A stretch of DNA of 64,000 bases, from positions 1-64,000 of the forward strand of contig PBLG01000033.1 in NCBI GenBank assembly GCA_002722315.1, written 5' to 3'. The notes beneath the pieces were generated by a model that was not told the DNA's origin, did no database searches, and saw nothing but the letters and a program-made list of their open reading frames with translations. The position numbers were made by a program, and so were the translations under genes. Positions 25,498 to 34,491 of the stretch are shown piece by piece (position 1 is the first letter of the stretch; each line of letters begins with the position of its first letter). Source of the DNA: Lysobacterales bacterium (GTDB taxonomy: Bacteria > Pseudomonadota > Gammaproteobacteria > Xanthomonadales > Wenzhouxiangellaceae).

Positions 25498-26136
25498 TCA
25501 GGCGCGGGGAGGAAAATCTCCGGACCTGTCGGCGAGCGACTTGACGATGAAGTGACCCGGCAGGTAAAGCAGCAGCGCGGTACCGACGCACAGGATGGGA
25601 ATATAGAGCGCCTGCGGCAGCCACACCTGCTCGATGCCGAACGGCGCGATGGTGTAGTTGAGATTTCGCATCGATTCGCCGAAGATCCAGCTGCCGAGAA
25701 TCGCCGCCGTACCGATCCCGCATTGCAGCCGGAACCCGCGAACGTCATAGCCCTGCCTGCGACACAGCCAGACTACGAATACCGGTAACCAGACGTGGTA
25801 GGTCGACGTGGCGCGCAATGCAATCGACAGATCCTCGTTGAACATGTAGGTGGTGATGCCGAACGGGCTGCTTCCGGTAATCAGTGCCCCGGCAAGATCG
25901 ACGGTCCAGGCGGCGCCCACGACGACGATCGTACCGGCCTGGCTTGAAACGAGCAGCCGGTCCGATGTCCATATCGAGTACAGCAGGATGAACTGGGCCA
26001 GATTGCACAACCACCAGAAATTCTGCGGCCCCTGGGTTGCCAGCACCACCGGAATCCAGAACAACATCCACGCCGTGAATCCGAGCCGCGCCGCGATGGG
26101 CACCGGCGGGACCTTCGCCGTCGGGGTCCGGGTCAC
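25498..26136 (-). CDS. Six-TM hypothetical membrane protein
   Basis: 212 residues with about six hydrophobic segments. Conserved-looking polar stretches sit between them: 'TQGPQNFWWLCNLAQFILLY', 'STYHVWLPVFVVWL' and 'GESMRNLNYTIAPFG'. The spread of aromatic and His residues inside helices resembles small uncharacterised membrane proteins of the 'carotenoid/TMEM175-like' size class, but I do not recognise a family. It is 18 bp upstream of the convergent hairpin and 18 bp downstream of the RraA-like gene, with which it may be co-transcribed. Confidence 0.65.
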   Translation of the reverse strand: MTRTPTAKVPPVPIAARLGFTAWMLFWIPVVLATQGPQNFWWLCNLAQFILLYSIWTSDRLLVSSQAGTIVVVGAAWTVDLAGALITGSSPFGITTYMFNEDLSIALRATSTYHVWLPVFVVWLCRRQGYDVRGFRLQCGIGTAAILGSWIFGESMRNLNYTIAPFGIEQVWLPQALYIPILCVGTALLLYLPGHFIVKSLADRSGDFPPRA

Positions 26137-26154
26137 GGCGCGTCCTGGGCCATC

Positions 26155-26643
26155 TCAGACCAGCGCGCGCCCGGCCACGATCACGCCGTTGGCGTCGGCG
26201 TAGACGTGATCCCCGGGGTTGAACACGACCCCGCCGAACTGGATCGGCACGTTGAGTTGCCCTTCGCCGTGCCTGACGCTCTTGATCGGCACGCAGCCCA
26301 CCGCGAACAGGCCGAGATCGAGTTCGGCCAGGGCCTCCACGTCGCGGCAGGCGCCATGGATGATCACGCCGGCCCAGCCGGTACTGACGGCTTTCCCGGC
26401 GATCATGTCGCCGATCAGCGCGTGCCGCAGCGACCCGCCGCCGTCGATCACCAGTACCTTGCCGTCACCAGCCGAGGCCAGGCGTTCCTTGACGCGCGAG
26501 TTGTCCTCGAAGCATCTGACCGTTTCGATCGCACCGCCGAAGGATCGGCGGCCGCCGTAGCTTCGCCATTGGATGCCGTGCACGACTCGAACTTCGTCGG
26601 AATGAGCATCGCAGAGGTCGGGTGTTATCCACTTGGCAGTCAT
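26155..26643 (-). CDS. RraA-like protein (4-hydroxy-4-methyl-2-oxoglutarate aldolase / RNase E regulator family)
   Basis: 162 residues from the ATG at 26643 ('MTAKWITPDLCDAHSDEV'), the usual RraA length; an upstream in-frame start would add an unconserved tail. Diagnostic stretches are 'GGAIETVRCFEDNSRVKE', 'LVIDGGGSLRHALIGDMIAG' and 'VIIHGACRDVEAL', whose Arg-Asp pair is the aldolase metal/substrate site in HMG/CHA aldolases. The family includes RraA, which inhibits RNase E, and metal-dependent retro-aldolases. Sequence alone does not separate the two, although the intact Arg-Asp and Gly-Asp motifs allow catalysis. Confidence 0.85.
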   Translation of the reverse strand: MTAKWITPDLCDAHSDEVRVVHGIQWRSYGGRRSFGGAIETVRCFEDNSRVKERLASAGDGKVLVIDGGGSLRHALIGDMIAGKAVSTGWAGVIIHGACRDVEALAELDLGLFAVGCVPIKSVRHGEGQLNVPIQFGGVVFNPGDHVYADANGVIVAGRALV

Positions 26644-26737
26644 CGGCACATTCCGCATTTGTCGATCAATTCGCTCAAGACTAGCAACAATTGGGCCAGT
26701 AGCAGGAGCCATCTTTGCAGAACCTCCTTGACCTCCT

Positions 26738-27118
26738 TCATTGCTCGCTTGTCCGATCTTCGCCCAGACGAGCCAGCGCGATCTCGACGCGCTTGACCTC
26801 CCGGGTGATCGAGTGGCGGTTCATTTCCATGAAGAACCACAGCTTGAACATGCTCACCGCGTGGAACCCGACCAGCGCCAGCACGCCCCAGAACACGCGG
26901 TCGTCGAGTGCGGCGGCGGTGAAGAATTCATAGCCGCACCAGACCGTCAGGCCGAAAATCACCATCGTGAGCACCATGGCAAACGTGGCCCAGCGCGCCA
27001 GGCCGCCCGTGAACACGCGAAACAGCATGCCGAACAGGCTCTTCTCTTCCACGGTCAGCTCATCGACCGCACTGCCCTGGTCCTCGAGTTCCTTGCGAAT
27101 CCTTTCATCGATGTTCAT
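26738..27118 (-). CDS. DUF6768-like two-TM membrane protein overlapping a sigma factor gene
   Basis: 126 residues. The N-terminus is cytoplasmic and acidic ('MNIDERIRKELEDQGSAVDE'), then come two hydrophobic segments (about 44-62 and 73-95) and a charged tail with 'MEMNRHSITREVKRVEIALA'. This pattern fits the DUF6768 family (from memory). The gene starts inside the 3' end of the sigma factor gene (14-bp overlap), so the two are translated together. A membrane protein coupled to a sigma factor is a natural anti-sigma candidate, but it lacks the zinc-binding anti-sigma motif. That role is inference. Confidence 0.7.
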   Translation of the reverse strand: MNIDERIRKELEDQGSAVDELTVEEKSLFGMLFRVFTGGLARWATFAMVLTMVIFGLTVWCGYEFFTAAALDDRVFWGVLALVGFHAVSMFKLWFFMEMNRHSITREVKRVEIALARLGEDRTSEQ

Positions 27119-27647
27119 CGTTTTCTCCTTCGAAGTGCTGCCTCAACTGATTGCGTGCCCGGTGCAGCCGCGACTTGACGGTGCCCGCGGGAATGTTCAG
27201 AACCACGACGATCTCCGCGACTGTCAGACCGCTGACGTAAAACAGTTGCAGGGTTTCACGGTCGGCGCCTGGCAGCCCGGAAATCGCCGCGCCCAGATCG
27301 ATGCGTCGGTCCCTGTCCTCGTCGCCGGCGGACGTTTCGACGTCTGCATCGGCCGCCTCCAGCACACGGTCGCCGCGATGCGAGCGCTTGAGCAGATCGA
27401 TCACCCGCCAGCGGACGGCGTGGTAGATCCAGCCGCGAAACGCTCTCGGGTCGTCCAGCCTGCGCAATCGGCCCGCGACCTTGATCCAGGCGTCCTGCAC
27501 CGCGTCCTGGGCCAGCGCGGTATCGCGGCACAGGCTGTAGGCGAAACGCAGCAGGTTGCGGTGATGATGGCGCACCAGTTCGTCCAGCGCCGTTCGGCTG
27601 CCGTCCTGGGCATCTATCACCAGCAAGTCGTGTTCGGCCTGATTCAT
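27105..27647 (-). CDS. Sigma-70 family (ECF-type) RNA polymerase sigma factor
   Basis: 180 residues from the ATG at 27647 ('MNQAEHDLLVIDAQDGSRTA'). Region 2 is visible as 'LLRFAYSLCRDTALAQDAVQ' and 'DAWIKVAGRLRRLDDPRAFR', including the 'A-Q-D-A-V-Q-D-A-W' core. Region 4 is 'LFYVSGLTVAEIVVVLNIPA' with 'GTVKSRLHRARNQLR', a helix-turn-helix for -35 recognition. It overlaps the DUF6768-like membrane gene downstream, suggesting a regulatory pair. Its target promoters are unknown. The divergent neighbour is an EF-hand protein across a 150-bp gap. Confidence 0.9.
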   Translation of the reverse strand: MNQAEHDLLVIDAQDGSRTALDELVRHHHRNLLRFAYSLCRDTALAQDAVQDAWIKVAGRLRRLDDPRAFRGWIYHAVRWRVIDLLKRSHRGDRVLEAADADVETSAGDEDRDRRIDLGAAISGLPGADRETLQLFYVSGLTVAEIVVVLNIPAGTVKSRLHRARNQLRQHFEGENDEHR

Positions 27648-27797
27648 CGGGTCATTGTGCGTGGTTTGATGGAACGACGGCTGGGCGGGCAAAAAGGTTC
27701 GCGCACAAGCCGCTGCCCCCGGCCGAGCATACCCTGCCCCTTGGGGTGCCAACGGTGATACATTTCGGTTCAGAGTCAAAACCACGGAACGACCAGC

Positions 27798-28016
27798 ATG
27801 AACCGCAGAGAACTGGTGGAAGCCCTGTTCGAGGAGTTCGACGAGAACGGTGACGGCGCGATTTCCCGGCGCGAATTCAAGGAGCTGCTCGCCTGCCTGC
27901 TGGGCGAGCACGACGTCAAGACCGACAACAAGATCTTCGACGACTTCGACTCCAACCACGACAACAAGATCACGCGCGACGAACTGATCGACCTGGTCAT
28001 CGAATTCGCCATCTGA
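27798..28016 (+). CDS. Small EF-hand calcium-binding protein
   Basis: 72 residues with two EF-hand loops: 'DENGDGAISRRE' (residues 16-27) and 'DSNHDNKITRDE' (about 50-61). Each has Asp/Asn at positions 1, 3 and 5 and Glu at 12. Flanking helices complete a calmodulin-like pair. No signal peptide is present, so it should act in the cytoplasm, possibly as a calcium buffer or sensor. The gene is single and divergent from the sigma factor gene. Confidence 0.88.
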   Translation: MNRRELVEALFEEFDENGDGAISRREFKELLACLLGEHDVKTDNKIFDDFDSNHDNKITRDELIDLVIEFAI

Positions 28017-28197
28017 GGCCGTTGCGCCTCGCACGATCATCCGGCTGACGGTTCGTCGACGCGCGTTCCGGTCGGCCATCGCCTCGATTCCTTGATCTCC
28101 CGCCCCGGGTTGCTTACACTCGGGATCAGGGGAAGGCTTGGCGTTGGCAAGCGTGCCGCCTTCGAACACATCGATCCACGACCATGGAGGTGGCGGC

Positions 28198-29160
28198 ATG
28201 GTGAACGCTATTCTTGCGCTCGCACTCGTGCGGAAGTTTCCCGGATTTGTATTCCTTCTGCCGGCAGTGCTGTCGGCGGCGATCGCCGTCGGCGTGCCCG
28301 GCGGACCGGCCCGGGCCGCCGATTCGGCCGATCCACAGGGCTGGATTCCGCTGGCATCCGATCGCGGCGAATTGACCATCGAAATCACGGTGAACGGCGA
28401 ACCGGCCGAGGTGCTGCTCGATTCCGGCGCCCAGCTCAATGCGGTTTCCACGCGGTATGCCGAACGCGCCGGCATCGAAGCCGATGTTCACCGGCGGGTG
28501 AGGGTCACCGGCATTTTCGGCGAGCGGGAGGTCTATCGCTCGCAGACCTTCAAAATGGACGTCGGCGGCGCCGTGGTGCCGATGACCGGCATGACCATGA
28601 TGCCCGACATGCGTCACGACATGATCTTCGGCCAGGCGTTCTTCGAGGCGTTGACGGTGCAGATCGACTATCCCGGCAATCGGATCCGCTTCCTGCCGTC
28701 GAGGCTGGTGGAGTTCGAGCCCAACGTCGATTTTCGCTGGGGCCGCAAAGACCAGCCGCTGATCAAGGCGAGCATCAACGGCCGCAAGGCATGGATGCTT
28801 CTCGACACCGGCAACAGCGGCTTCTCCATCCTCACGCGAGATACCGTCCGGCGGTACGATTTCGATGAGTTCAGGATCGAGGAGGCCCGCGTCAGCGGCC
28901 GCGGCATCAACACCGCGGGGGACATGAACCTGGTCCTGCTCGACAGCCTGGAGCTGGGACCTTTCCAATTCACGGATTTCGTCGCCGCCTACGCCAGCCA
29001 GCCCAACGAAGGGCTGGACAAGCGCCGGGCGCGCCAGCTGAGCCGGATCAAGCGAGCCGCCACCCGCCACGAAGGCATACTGGGCTATGAGGTCATGCGC
29101 AACTTCGTGCTCACCATGGACCTGGGCAATCGACGCGTGCACCTGGCAATCCCCGAATGA
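28198..29160 (+). CDS. Secreted retropepsin-like aspartic protease, two-domain
   Basis: 320 residues from the ATG at 28198, which has GGAGG 8 bp upstream. The signal peptide is followed by two pepsin-type halves. The first has 'EVLLDSGAQLNAVSTRYAER' (catalytic Asp in D-S-G) and ends 'MIFGQAFFEALTVQIDYPGN'. The second has 'KAWMLLDTGNSGFSILTRDT' (D-T-G) and ends 'GILGYEVMRNFVLTMDLGNR'. Bacterial members have either one retropepsin unit that dimerises or two fused as here. Expected location is the periplasm. Substrates are unknown. Confidence 0.85.
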   Translation: MVNAILALALVRKFPGFVFLLPAVLSAAIAVGVPGGPARAADSADPQGWIPLASDRGELTIEITVNGEPAEVLLDSGAQLNAVSTRYAERAGIEADVHRRVRVTGIFGEREVYRSQTFKMDVGGAVVPMTGMTMMPDMRHDMIFGQAFFEALTVQIDYPGNRIRFLPSRLVEFEPNVDFRWGRKDQPLIKASINGRKAWMLLDTGNSGFSILTRDTVRRYDFDEFRIEEARVSGRGINTAGDMNLVLLDSLELGPFQFTDFVAAYASQPNEGLDKRRARQLSRIKRAATRHEGILGYEVMRNFVLTMDLGNRRVHLAIPE

Positions 29161-29196
29161 CATGACATCGCCGGCGATGCCGCCCGCCCGGGGAAT

Positions 29197-29475
29197 TCAT
29201 TCGGCGCGGCGGCGCGTCAGCACGCGCAACGCGGTCCAGGAAATCGAAACCGCCGCAGCCGCCCAGGCGGCAAACCGCAGCAGGCGATGCAGCGCATGTC
29301 CGCCGGCCTGCACATCCGGCGCGAACAGCAGCGTGGCGAACGCCGCGCTGAGCAGTCCGAAGGTCGTGACCAGCGCCAGGTAATACCACTCGCGACGCTT
29401 GACCCCGAGAATCGAGAAGCCGACCAGATGGGCCAGGAAAAGTGCCAGCAGCAGGGCGGGTACGATGTCTTGCAT
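29197..29475 (-). CDS. Small three-TM hypothetical membrane protein
   Basis: 92 residues with three hydrophobic segments (about 4-24, 33-52, 66-84) and a basic C-terminus 'RVLTRRRAE'. No family is recognised. It is convergent with the aspartic protease gene (36-bp gap) and divergent from the host-attachment-like gene. Confidence 0.55.
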   Translation of the reverse strand: MQDIVPALLLALFLAHLVGFSILGVKRREWYYLALVTTFGLLSAAFATLLFAPDVQAGGHALHRLLRFAAWAAAAVSISWTALRVLTRRRAE

Positions 29476-29628
29476 GGCGCAATTCTAATTCAGATCTTCG
29501 ACCCAGCCCGGCGGATCGGGCCGGCAGCTTTGTTAGACTGTATTCATCAGCGAGTTCGTTGATCTGCGCCAAGCGGCGCAAGCTGCCGGCGCTGCCTCGT
29601 TCCAGGACATTCTTGGAGGATTACCGCA

Positions 29629-30063
29629 ATGGCAAGTTACTGGATTCTGGCGGCCGATTCCACCGAAGCCCGCCTGTTCACCCGCGACAAGAAATACGGC
29701 CCCTTGAGCGAGCGCCGGGACTGGCTGCACCCGGAGTCGCGCATGCCCGGTCGCGACCTGGAGCACGACCGCCAGGGCAAGACGTTTTCCTCGCACGGCT
29801 ACGGCCAGAGCGACAACGAGAAGCATACAGAGCCCAAGAAACGCGAGGCGCAGGATTTCGCTCGCGAACTTGCAAAGCACCTCGATACCGCGCGCGCAAA
29901 CGGCGAGTTCGAGTCGCTTTCCATCGTTGCCGAGCCCTCTTTCCTGGGGCTGATCCGCGATCGGCTCGACGACAATACCCGCGAACTGATCGATGTCGAA
30001 GTCGACAAGAACCTGACCCGTCGCTCGGCCGAAACCATTGCCGAGGCGCTCGACCAGCGCTGA
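29629..30063 (+). CDS. Host attachment protein family (PF10116-like)
   Basis: 144 residues, soluble and charged. 'WILAADSTEARLFTRD', 'PESRMPGRDLEHDRQGKTFS', 'QDFARELAKHLDTARANGEF' and 'LSIVAEPSFLGLIRDRL' match the family called 'host attachment protein', named for a crown-gall phenotype in Agrobacterium. Its real biochemical role is unclear, and the fold resembles eRF1/Pelota domain 1-type proteins. No signal peptide is present. It is convergent with the RND efflux operon. Confidence 0.8.
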   Translation: MASYWILAADSTEARLFTRDKKYGPLSERRDWLHPESRMPGRDLEHDRQGKTFSSHGYGQSDNEKHTEPKKREAQDFARELAKHLDTARANGEFESLSIVAEPSFLGLIRDRLDDNTRELIDVEVDKNLTRRSAETIAEALDQR

Positions 30064-30115
30064 AAGGCACTGGAGTTGCAATAGGGTGCGTTAGATCGGC
30101 GTACCCGGCGACCAG

Positions 30116-33100
30116 TCATTCTTCGTTGAATGCGTGAAAGTACAGCGCGGGAATCAGGATCAGCGTCAACAGCGTCGACACCACCACGCCGCTGACCAGG
30201 GTAATGCCCAGCGGTTTCAGCGCCGGCTCGAACACCAGCGCGCCACTGCCGAATACCACTGTGCCGGCGGTCAACAGGATTGGACGGGTGCGGACCACCC
30301 CGGCGCTGACCAGCGCGTCGCGCAGCTGCATGCCCTGGTCGAGCCGAAGCCGGGTGAAATCCACCAGCAGCAGCGCGTTGCGCACAACGATGCCGGCCAG
30401 CGCGATCACGCCCAGAACGCCCAGCCCCGCGATATCCAGCCCGGCCAGCCAATGGCCGGGAATGACGCCGATGAATACCAGCGGGATCGGAATCATTATG
30501 ATCAACGGCACGCCGTAGGAACCGAACCAGCCAGCCAGCACCACGTAGATCAGCAACACCACGACCATTCCGGCGACCGCGAGATCGCGATAGACCTGCT
30601 GCGTCATCGCCCACTCCCCGCCCCAGTAAAGCGTGGTCTGGCTGTCGCTGTCCGGCACCCCGGTCCAATTGATCTCCGGCATGGCGCCCGGTTGCGCCTC
30701 GAGCTGCCCGATGATGTCGCGCTGCACGGACACCGGCTGGCTGAGGTCGCGATCGACGCGCGCGGCCACGTACACCGTGGGCAGCTGATCGTGACGGTGG
30801 CGATTGGCACCCCACGGGCGCTCTTCCATTCCCACCAGGTCCAATAGCGGCACCGAGTCGCCGGACTCGCTTTTCACGTAAATCCCGGCCAGGTCGCTTG
30901 ACCAGGTCCGCAGGCCGGGCGCGAGCCTGACCACGACCGGCACGGGATGCCGCTCATCGGGCAGGTCCAGCGCCGCGGCGGTGCGCCCGGTCAGGGCAAG
31001 CTGCACCGCTGCGGCGACGCGGGCCGGCGCCACGCCGCGCGCCGATGCCCGGACAAGATCCACGTCCAGCCGAAGTTCCGGCCCGGCAGGCTTGGGAAAG
31101 CGCTCGACGGCACCGATGGCCTCGTGTTGCTCGAACAGCTGCGCAATCATGTCGGCCAGCCGATCGCGCTGCTCGACATCCTCGCCCACGATCTCGGCCT
31201 GGATATCGTTGTCGCTGGAAGGCCCGGACGGAATGCTGCGGACCCAGCCGCGCGCCCCGAACGGCTCGAGTAGCCCGGGCAGCTTTTCGAACGCCAGTTC
31301 CCGGCTGATCTCGAAGCTCATTCGCTCGCGCCGCTCCACTGGCGGAAACTGAACGTACAGGCTTGCACGATGAGACGTTGCGCCGGGAATGGCGGGCGGC
31401 CCCGGCGGCGGAACGATCAACGGTCCGCGAGTGCCCGCGAACAATGTATAGCCCGCGACCTCGGGATAGCCGCGCAGTTCTCGCCCGACCGCCGAGGCGG
31501 CTGCCAATGTCTCTTCCAGCGGACTGCCCGGCGGCAGTTCCAGCTCGACTACGAAAATGTCGCGATCCAGTGTCGGGACCAGCGTGAGCTGCACCGCGCG
31601 CAGCCCTACCATGGCGATGCTGGCGATGAACAGCACGATCAGCACCAGGTAAAGCAACCAGCGCAGAAGGCCTGAGTCGAAGAACGGGTGCAACACGCCG
31701 CGATAAGCCCCGGCGAGCCGTCCCTGGGGTACTTCGCTCTGGTCGGCAGGCCCGTTGCGCGACGCCTGGCCGGCACCGCCATCGCCTCTCTTTTCGTTTT
31801 CGGAGGCCTTGTTGCCGCCGGAAGCCGCCGAACCCAGGATGCGGTAAGCCACGTAGGGCGTTACGGTAAGCGCGATGACCAGCGAAAAGGCGATGGCCAG
31901 CGAAGTTCCGACCGGGATCGCGCGGGTGTACTGCCCCATCTCTCCGGTGATGAAAGCCGTGGGCAGGAACGTGGCGATGATCAGGAATACCGCCAGGATG
32001 GTCGGGTTGCCCACCTCGTCGACCGCCTTGACCGCAACGTCACGGTCGATGCTGCCGGCGGCCCGGAAATGGCGCCGGATGTTTTCCATGATGATCACGT
32101 TGTCGTCGGCCAGCAGGCCGATGGCCAGGATCATCGCGGCGATCGAGACCGGGTTCAGCGTATAACCCAGCCAGAGGTAGGCGATCGGCACGATGGCGAG
32201 GCTGGACGGCAGCTGCAGCGATACGCCGACCGCGGCCCGCCAGCCGAGACCTATCAGGATGATCGCGACGACGGTGACCGTGGCGGTTGCAAAATTCTCC
32301 AGCACGCTGACGACGGTGTCGGTGGCCATCGCGCCTGCGTCGTGGGCGATCGTCATGTCGACCGTCGACGGCAGCAGCGTTTCTCCCAATTCATCCAGGC
32401 GCGCCAGCGCGCGCTCGGTGACGGCGCTGATGTTGGCGTTCGGCACGCTTGTCAGCGCCAGGCTGACGGCCGCGACTTCGCCGGCCGAACCGCGCTGCCA
32501 GTGCAGGCTTGCCGATTCGACTGGTGCCGGACCGTCGACGACGTCGGCCACGTCGCGCAGGTAGACCACGCCGGCCGGTCCTGCGCCAACCTGGATGTTT
32601 TCCACGTCGGCCAGCTTGGCCGGCAACCCACCCACCCGAACCTGGCGCGTGCGATCGCCCCTGAGAGGTTCCGCCGGCAGCCGAAGGCTCGCCGCCTCGA
32701 TCGCTTCGAACAGCTGCACCAACCCGATGCCGTAACCCGCCAGTCGCGCCGGGTCCGGCAGGACCTGGACCTGACGCGGCTGTCCGCCGAATACCTCGAC
32801 GCTGCGCACGCCCGGCACCTGCTCGAGTTCGGCCACCATCTCGTCGCCGATGCGTCGGAGCTCGTGGCCGCCGAGCCGGACGCTGGACAGGGTAACCATC
32901 AAGCCGGTCAGGATCTCGTCGCCGACGGTCCGGATGTCGACCGGGCCGGCAGTCGACGGAAGCAGATCGCGATTGCTGTCGATGACCTCGGTCAGCAGGC
33001 TGAAGGCGCGCGAATCGCTCAGGCCGGTGTGGAACTCGACCTCGATAAGGGCGGCGTCGGCGGCGGCGACCGACCTGACCTCGACCACCTGTTCGAGTTG

Positions 33101-33334
33101 CCGGGCCCAGGCGCTGATCGGGCGCGCCACCAGTTCGTCGACGCGCTCGACGCCGGCCCCCGGGTATGGAACGACGATGCGGGCGGTCGGCACCTCGATT
33201 TCCGGGCGATCCTCTCGAGGCGTCATCACCAGGCCCCAGGCACCGGCAATCAAGGTACCGACGACGATCATCGGCACGAGCTTCGAATCGATCAGGCGAT
33301 CGGCGATGCGCCCGGCGAAACCCAGTTCGCTCAT
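30116..33334 (-). CDS. RND efflux transporter, inner-membrane permease
   Basis: 1,072 residues, the AcrB/HAE1 size. The N-terminus 'MSELGFAGRIADRLIDSKLV' precedes TM1. The porter signature 'PYPGAGVERVDELVARPIS' and the TM4 proton-relay acids in 'GLLADDNVIIMENIRRHF' are visible, and the second half repeats the fold ('LVPTLDRDIFVVELELPPGS', 'GVPLIIMIPIPLVFIGVIPG'). It uses the proton gradient to pump substrates from periplasm or membrane out through the TolC-like channel. It is last in an operon; its start overlaps the adaptor gene by 4 bp (ATGA). Substrate class cannot be assigned. Confidence 0.93.
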   Translation of the reverse strand: MSELGFAGRIADRLIDSKLVPMIVVGTLIAGAWGLVMTPREDRPEIEVPTARIVVPYPGAGVERVDELVARPISAWARQLEQVVEVRSVAAADAALIEVEFHTGLSDSRAFSLLTEVIDSNRDLLPSTAGPVDIRTVGDEILTGLMVTLSSVRLGGHELRRIGDEMVAELEQVPGVRSVEVFGGQPRQVQVLPDPARLAGYGIGLVQLFEAIEAASLRLPAEPLRGDRTRQVRVGGLPAKLADVENIQVGAGPAGVVYLRDVADVVDGPAPVESASLHWQRGSAGEVAAVSLALTSVPNANISAVTERALARLDELGETLLPSTVDMTIAHDAGAMATDTVVSVLENFATATVTVVAIILIGLGWRAAVGVSLQLPSSLAIVPIAYLWLGYTLNPVSIAAMILAIGLLADDNVIIMENIRRHFRAAGSIDRDVAVKAVDEVGNPTILAVFLIIATFLPTAFITGEMGQYTRAIPVGTSLAIAFSLVIALTVTPYVAYRILGSAASGGNKASENEKRGDGGAGQASRNGPADQSEVPQGRLAGAYRGVLHPFFDSGLLRWLLYLVLIVLFIASIAMVGLRAVQLTLVPTLDRDIFVVELELPPGSPLEETLAAASAVGRELRGYPEVAGYTLFAGTRGPLIVPPPGPPAIPGATSHRASLYVQFPPVERRERMSFEISRELAFEKLPGLLEPFGARGWVRSIPSGPSSDNDIQAEIVGEDVEQRDRLADMIAQLFEQHEAIGAVERFPKPAGPELRLDVDLVRASARGVAPARVAAAVQLALTGRTAAALDLPDERHPVPVVVRLAPGLRTWSSDLAGIYVKSESGDSVPLLDLVGMEERPWGANRHRHDQLPTVYVAARVDRDLSQPVSVQRDIIGQLEAQPGAMPEINWTGVPDSDSQTTLYWGGEWAMTQQVYRDLAVAGMVVVLLIYVVLAGWFGSYGVPLIIMIPIPLVFIGVIPGHWLAGLDIAGLGVLGVIALAGIVVRNALLLVDFTRLRLDQGMQLRDALVSAGVVRTRPILLTAGTVVFGSGALVFEPALKPLGITLVSGVVVSTLLTLILIPALYFHAFNEE

Positions 33335-34491
33335 GACGCGTCCGGCAAGACCGGCTGGCCGTCGACGAGCGACTTCACCGCCTCGCCCACGACCACGCGC
33401 TCACCCGGCGACAGGCCCCGCATGACGCGTACATCGCCGGTCTCGGCGGCGGCGCCCCCAGGCGCCTCTTCCGGCGCAATGGCGACCCATCGCAGATGAG
33501 CCCGCATTCGGCCCTGGTCGTCGGCTTCGACCACGAACACGCCGTCGAGCTGGCCGCGCCGCAACACGGCCGAGTCGGGAATGACCACGAACGACCGGGC
33601 CGTCCGATCCGCCGGCAACTGCAGTGCGACCACCATGCCGGGCTCGAGGCCGGGCGGCGGGTCATCGACCACCAGGCGCAGGCGCTGGCCGACGCCGTGC
33701 TGCTGGAGGGCCGGCAACACTGCCTGGACGCGGGCCGTCACTTCGTGCCCGACGCCGCTGGCGCGCAGCCTGAGCGTTTGACCGACTGCCAGCCTTGCCG
33801 CAGTGCCCTGGCCGACCGCGGCGTTGACCTCGAGCCGGCTACGGTCCTCGATGATCACCAGCGGCGGTCCGGGGGCGACGAAGGTACCGACATCGGCCAG
33901 CACTTCGCTGACCACGCCCGAGAAAGGCGCCCGCAGCAAGGCGTAGTCGAGGTTGATCTCGACCGCAGCGAGTTCGGCCTGGGCCTGTTGCAGCCCCTGG
34001 CGTGCATCCTCGGCGGCCAGTTCGACTTCCTCCAGGCGGGCACGGGCGATCAACTGCTCATCGAACAGGCGCTGGAAGCGCTCGCGGTTGCGCTCTGCCG
34101 TTTCATAGGCGGTCTTCGCCGCCCGGCGCGCCAGGCGCGCGGCGGTCAGTGCGGCCTGAAGATCGCGCGCGTCGACCCGCAGCACCGGCTGCCCCGACTG
34201 CACCGAATCGCCGGCCTCGACCATAACTTCGACCACGTTGCCGGCCTGGCGCGTGCCCAGCCGGGCGCGCTGCACGGGCGCAACCACGCCGGCGGCGGAG
34301 AATGTGGCTTCGGCGGGCTGAGATCGCGCCATGGCGACCTGCACGGTCTTTGGCTCGTCGTCGGACGCGTTGCCGGTGCGCGCGGGAATCGAATCGTCAC
34401 CGCAGCCGACAATCAGCGCCAGTGACGCGGCCAGCATCAAGCCGGGTCGTGTGGTCAATCGTGTCGCCGTGCGATGCTTCAATGGCGTCAT
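33331..34491 (-). CDS. RND efflux periplasmic adaptor (HlyD/AcrA family), lipoprotein
   Basis: 386 residues from the ATG at 34491; the frame continues upstream inside the tolC-like gene, but that part is a shadow. The lipobox 'ALIVGC' gives Cys near residue 30. Membrane fusion protein features are the split lipoyl halves ('RLGTRQAGNVVEVMVEAGDS' and 'DYALLRAPFSGVVSEVLADV') around a coiled-coil hairpin (about 110-180), then beta-barrel strands. It bridges the RND pump and the outer-membrane channel. It is coupled on both sides by ATGA overlaps. Confidence 0.92.
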   Translation of the reverse strand: MTPLKHRTATRLTTRPGLMLAASLALIVGCGDDSIPARTGNASDDEPKTVQVAMARSQPAEATFSAAGVVAPVQRARLGTRQAGNVVEVMVEAGDSVQSGQPVLRVDARDLQAALTAARLARRAAKTAYETAERNRERFQRLFDEQLIARARLEEVELAAEDARQGLQQAQAELAAVEINLDYALLRAPFSGVVSEVLADVGTFVAPGPPLVIIEDRSRLEVNAAVGQGTAARLAVGQTLRLRASGVGHEVTARVQAVLPALQQHGVGQRLRLVVDDPPPGLEPGMVVALQLPADRTARSFVVIPDSAVLRRGQLDGVFVVEADDQGRMRAHLRWVAIAPEEAPGGAAAETGDVRVMRGLSPGERVVVGEAVKSLVDGQPVLPDAS

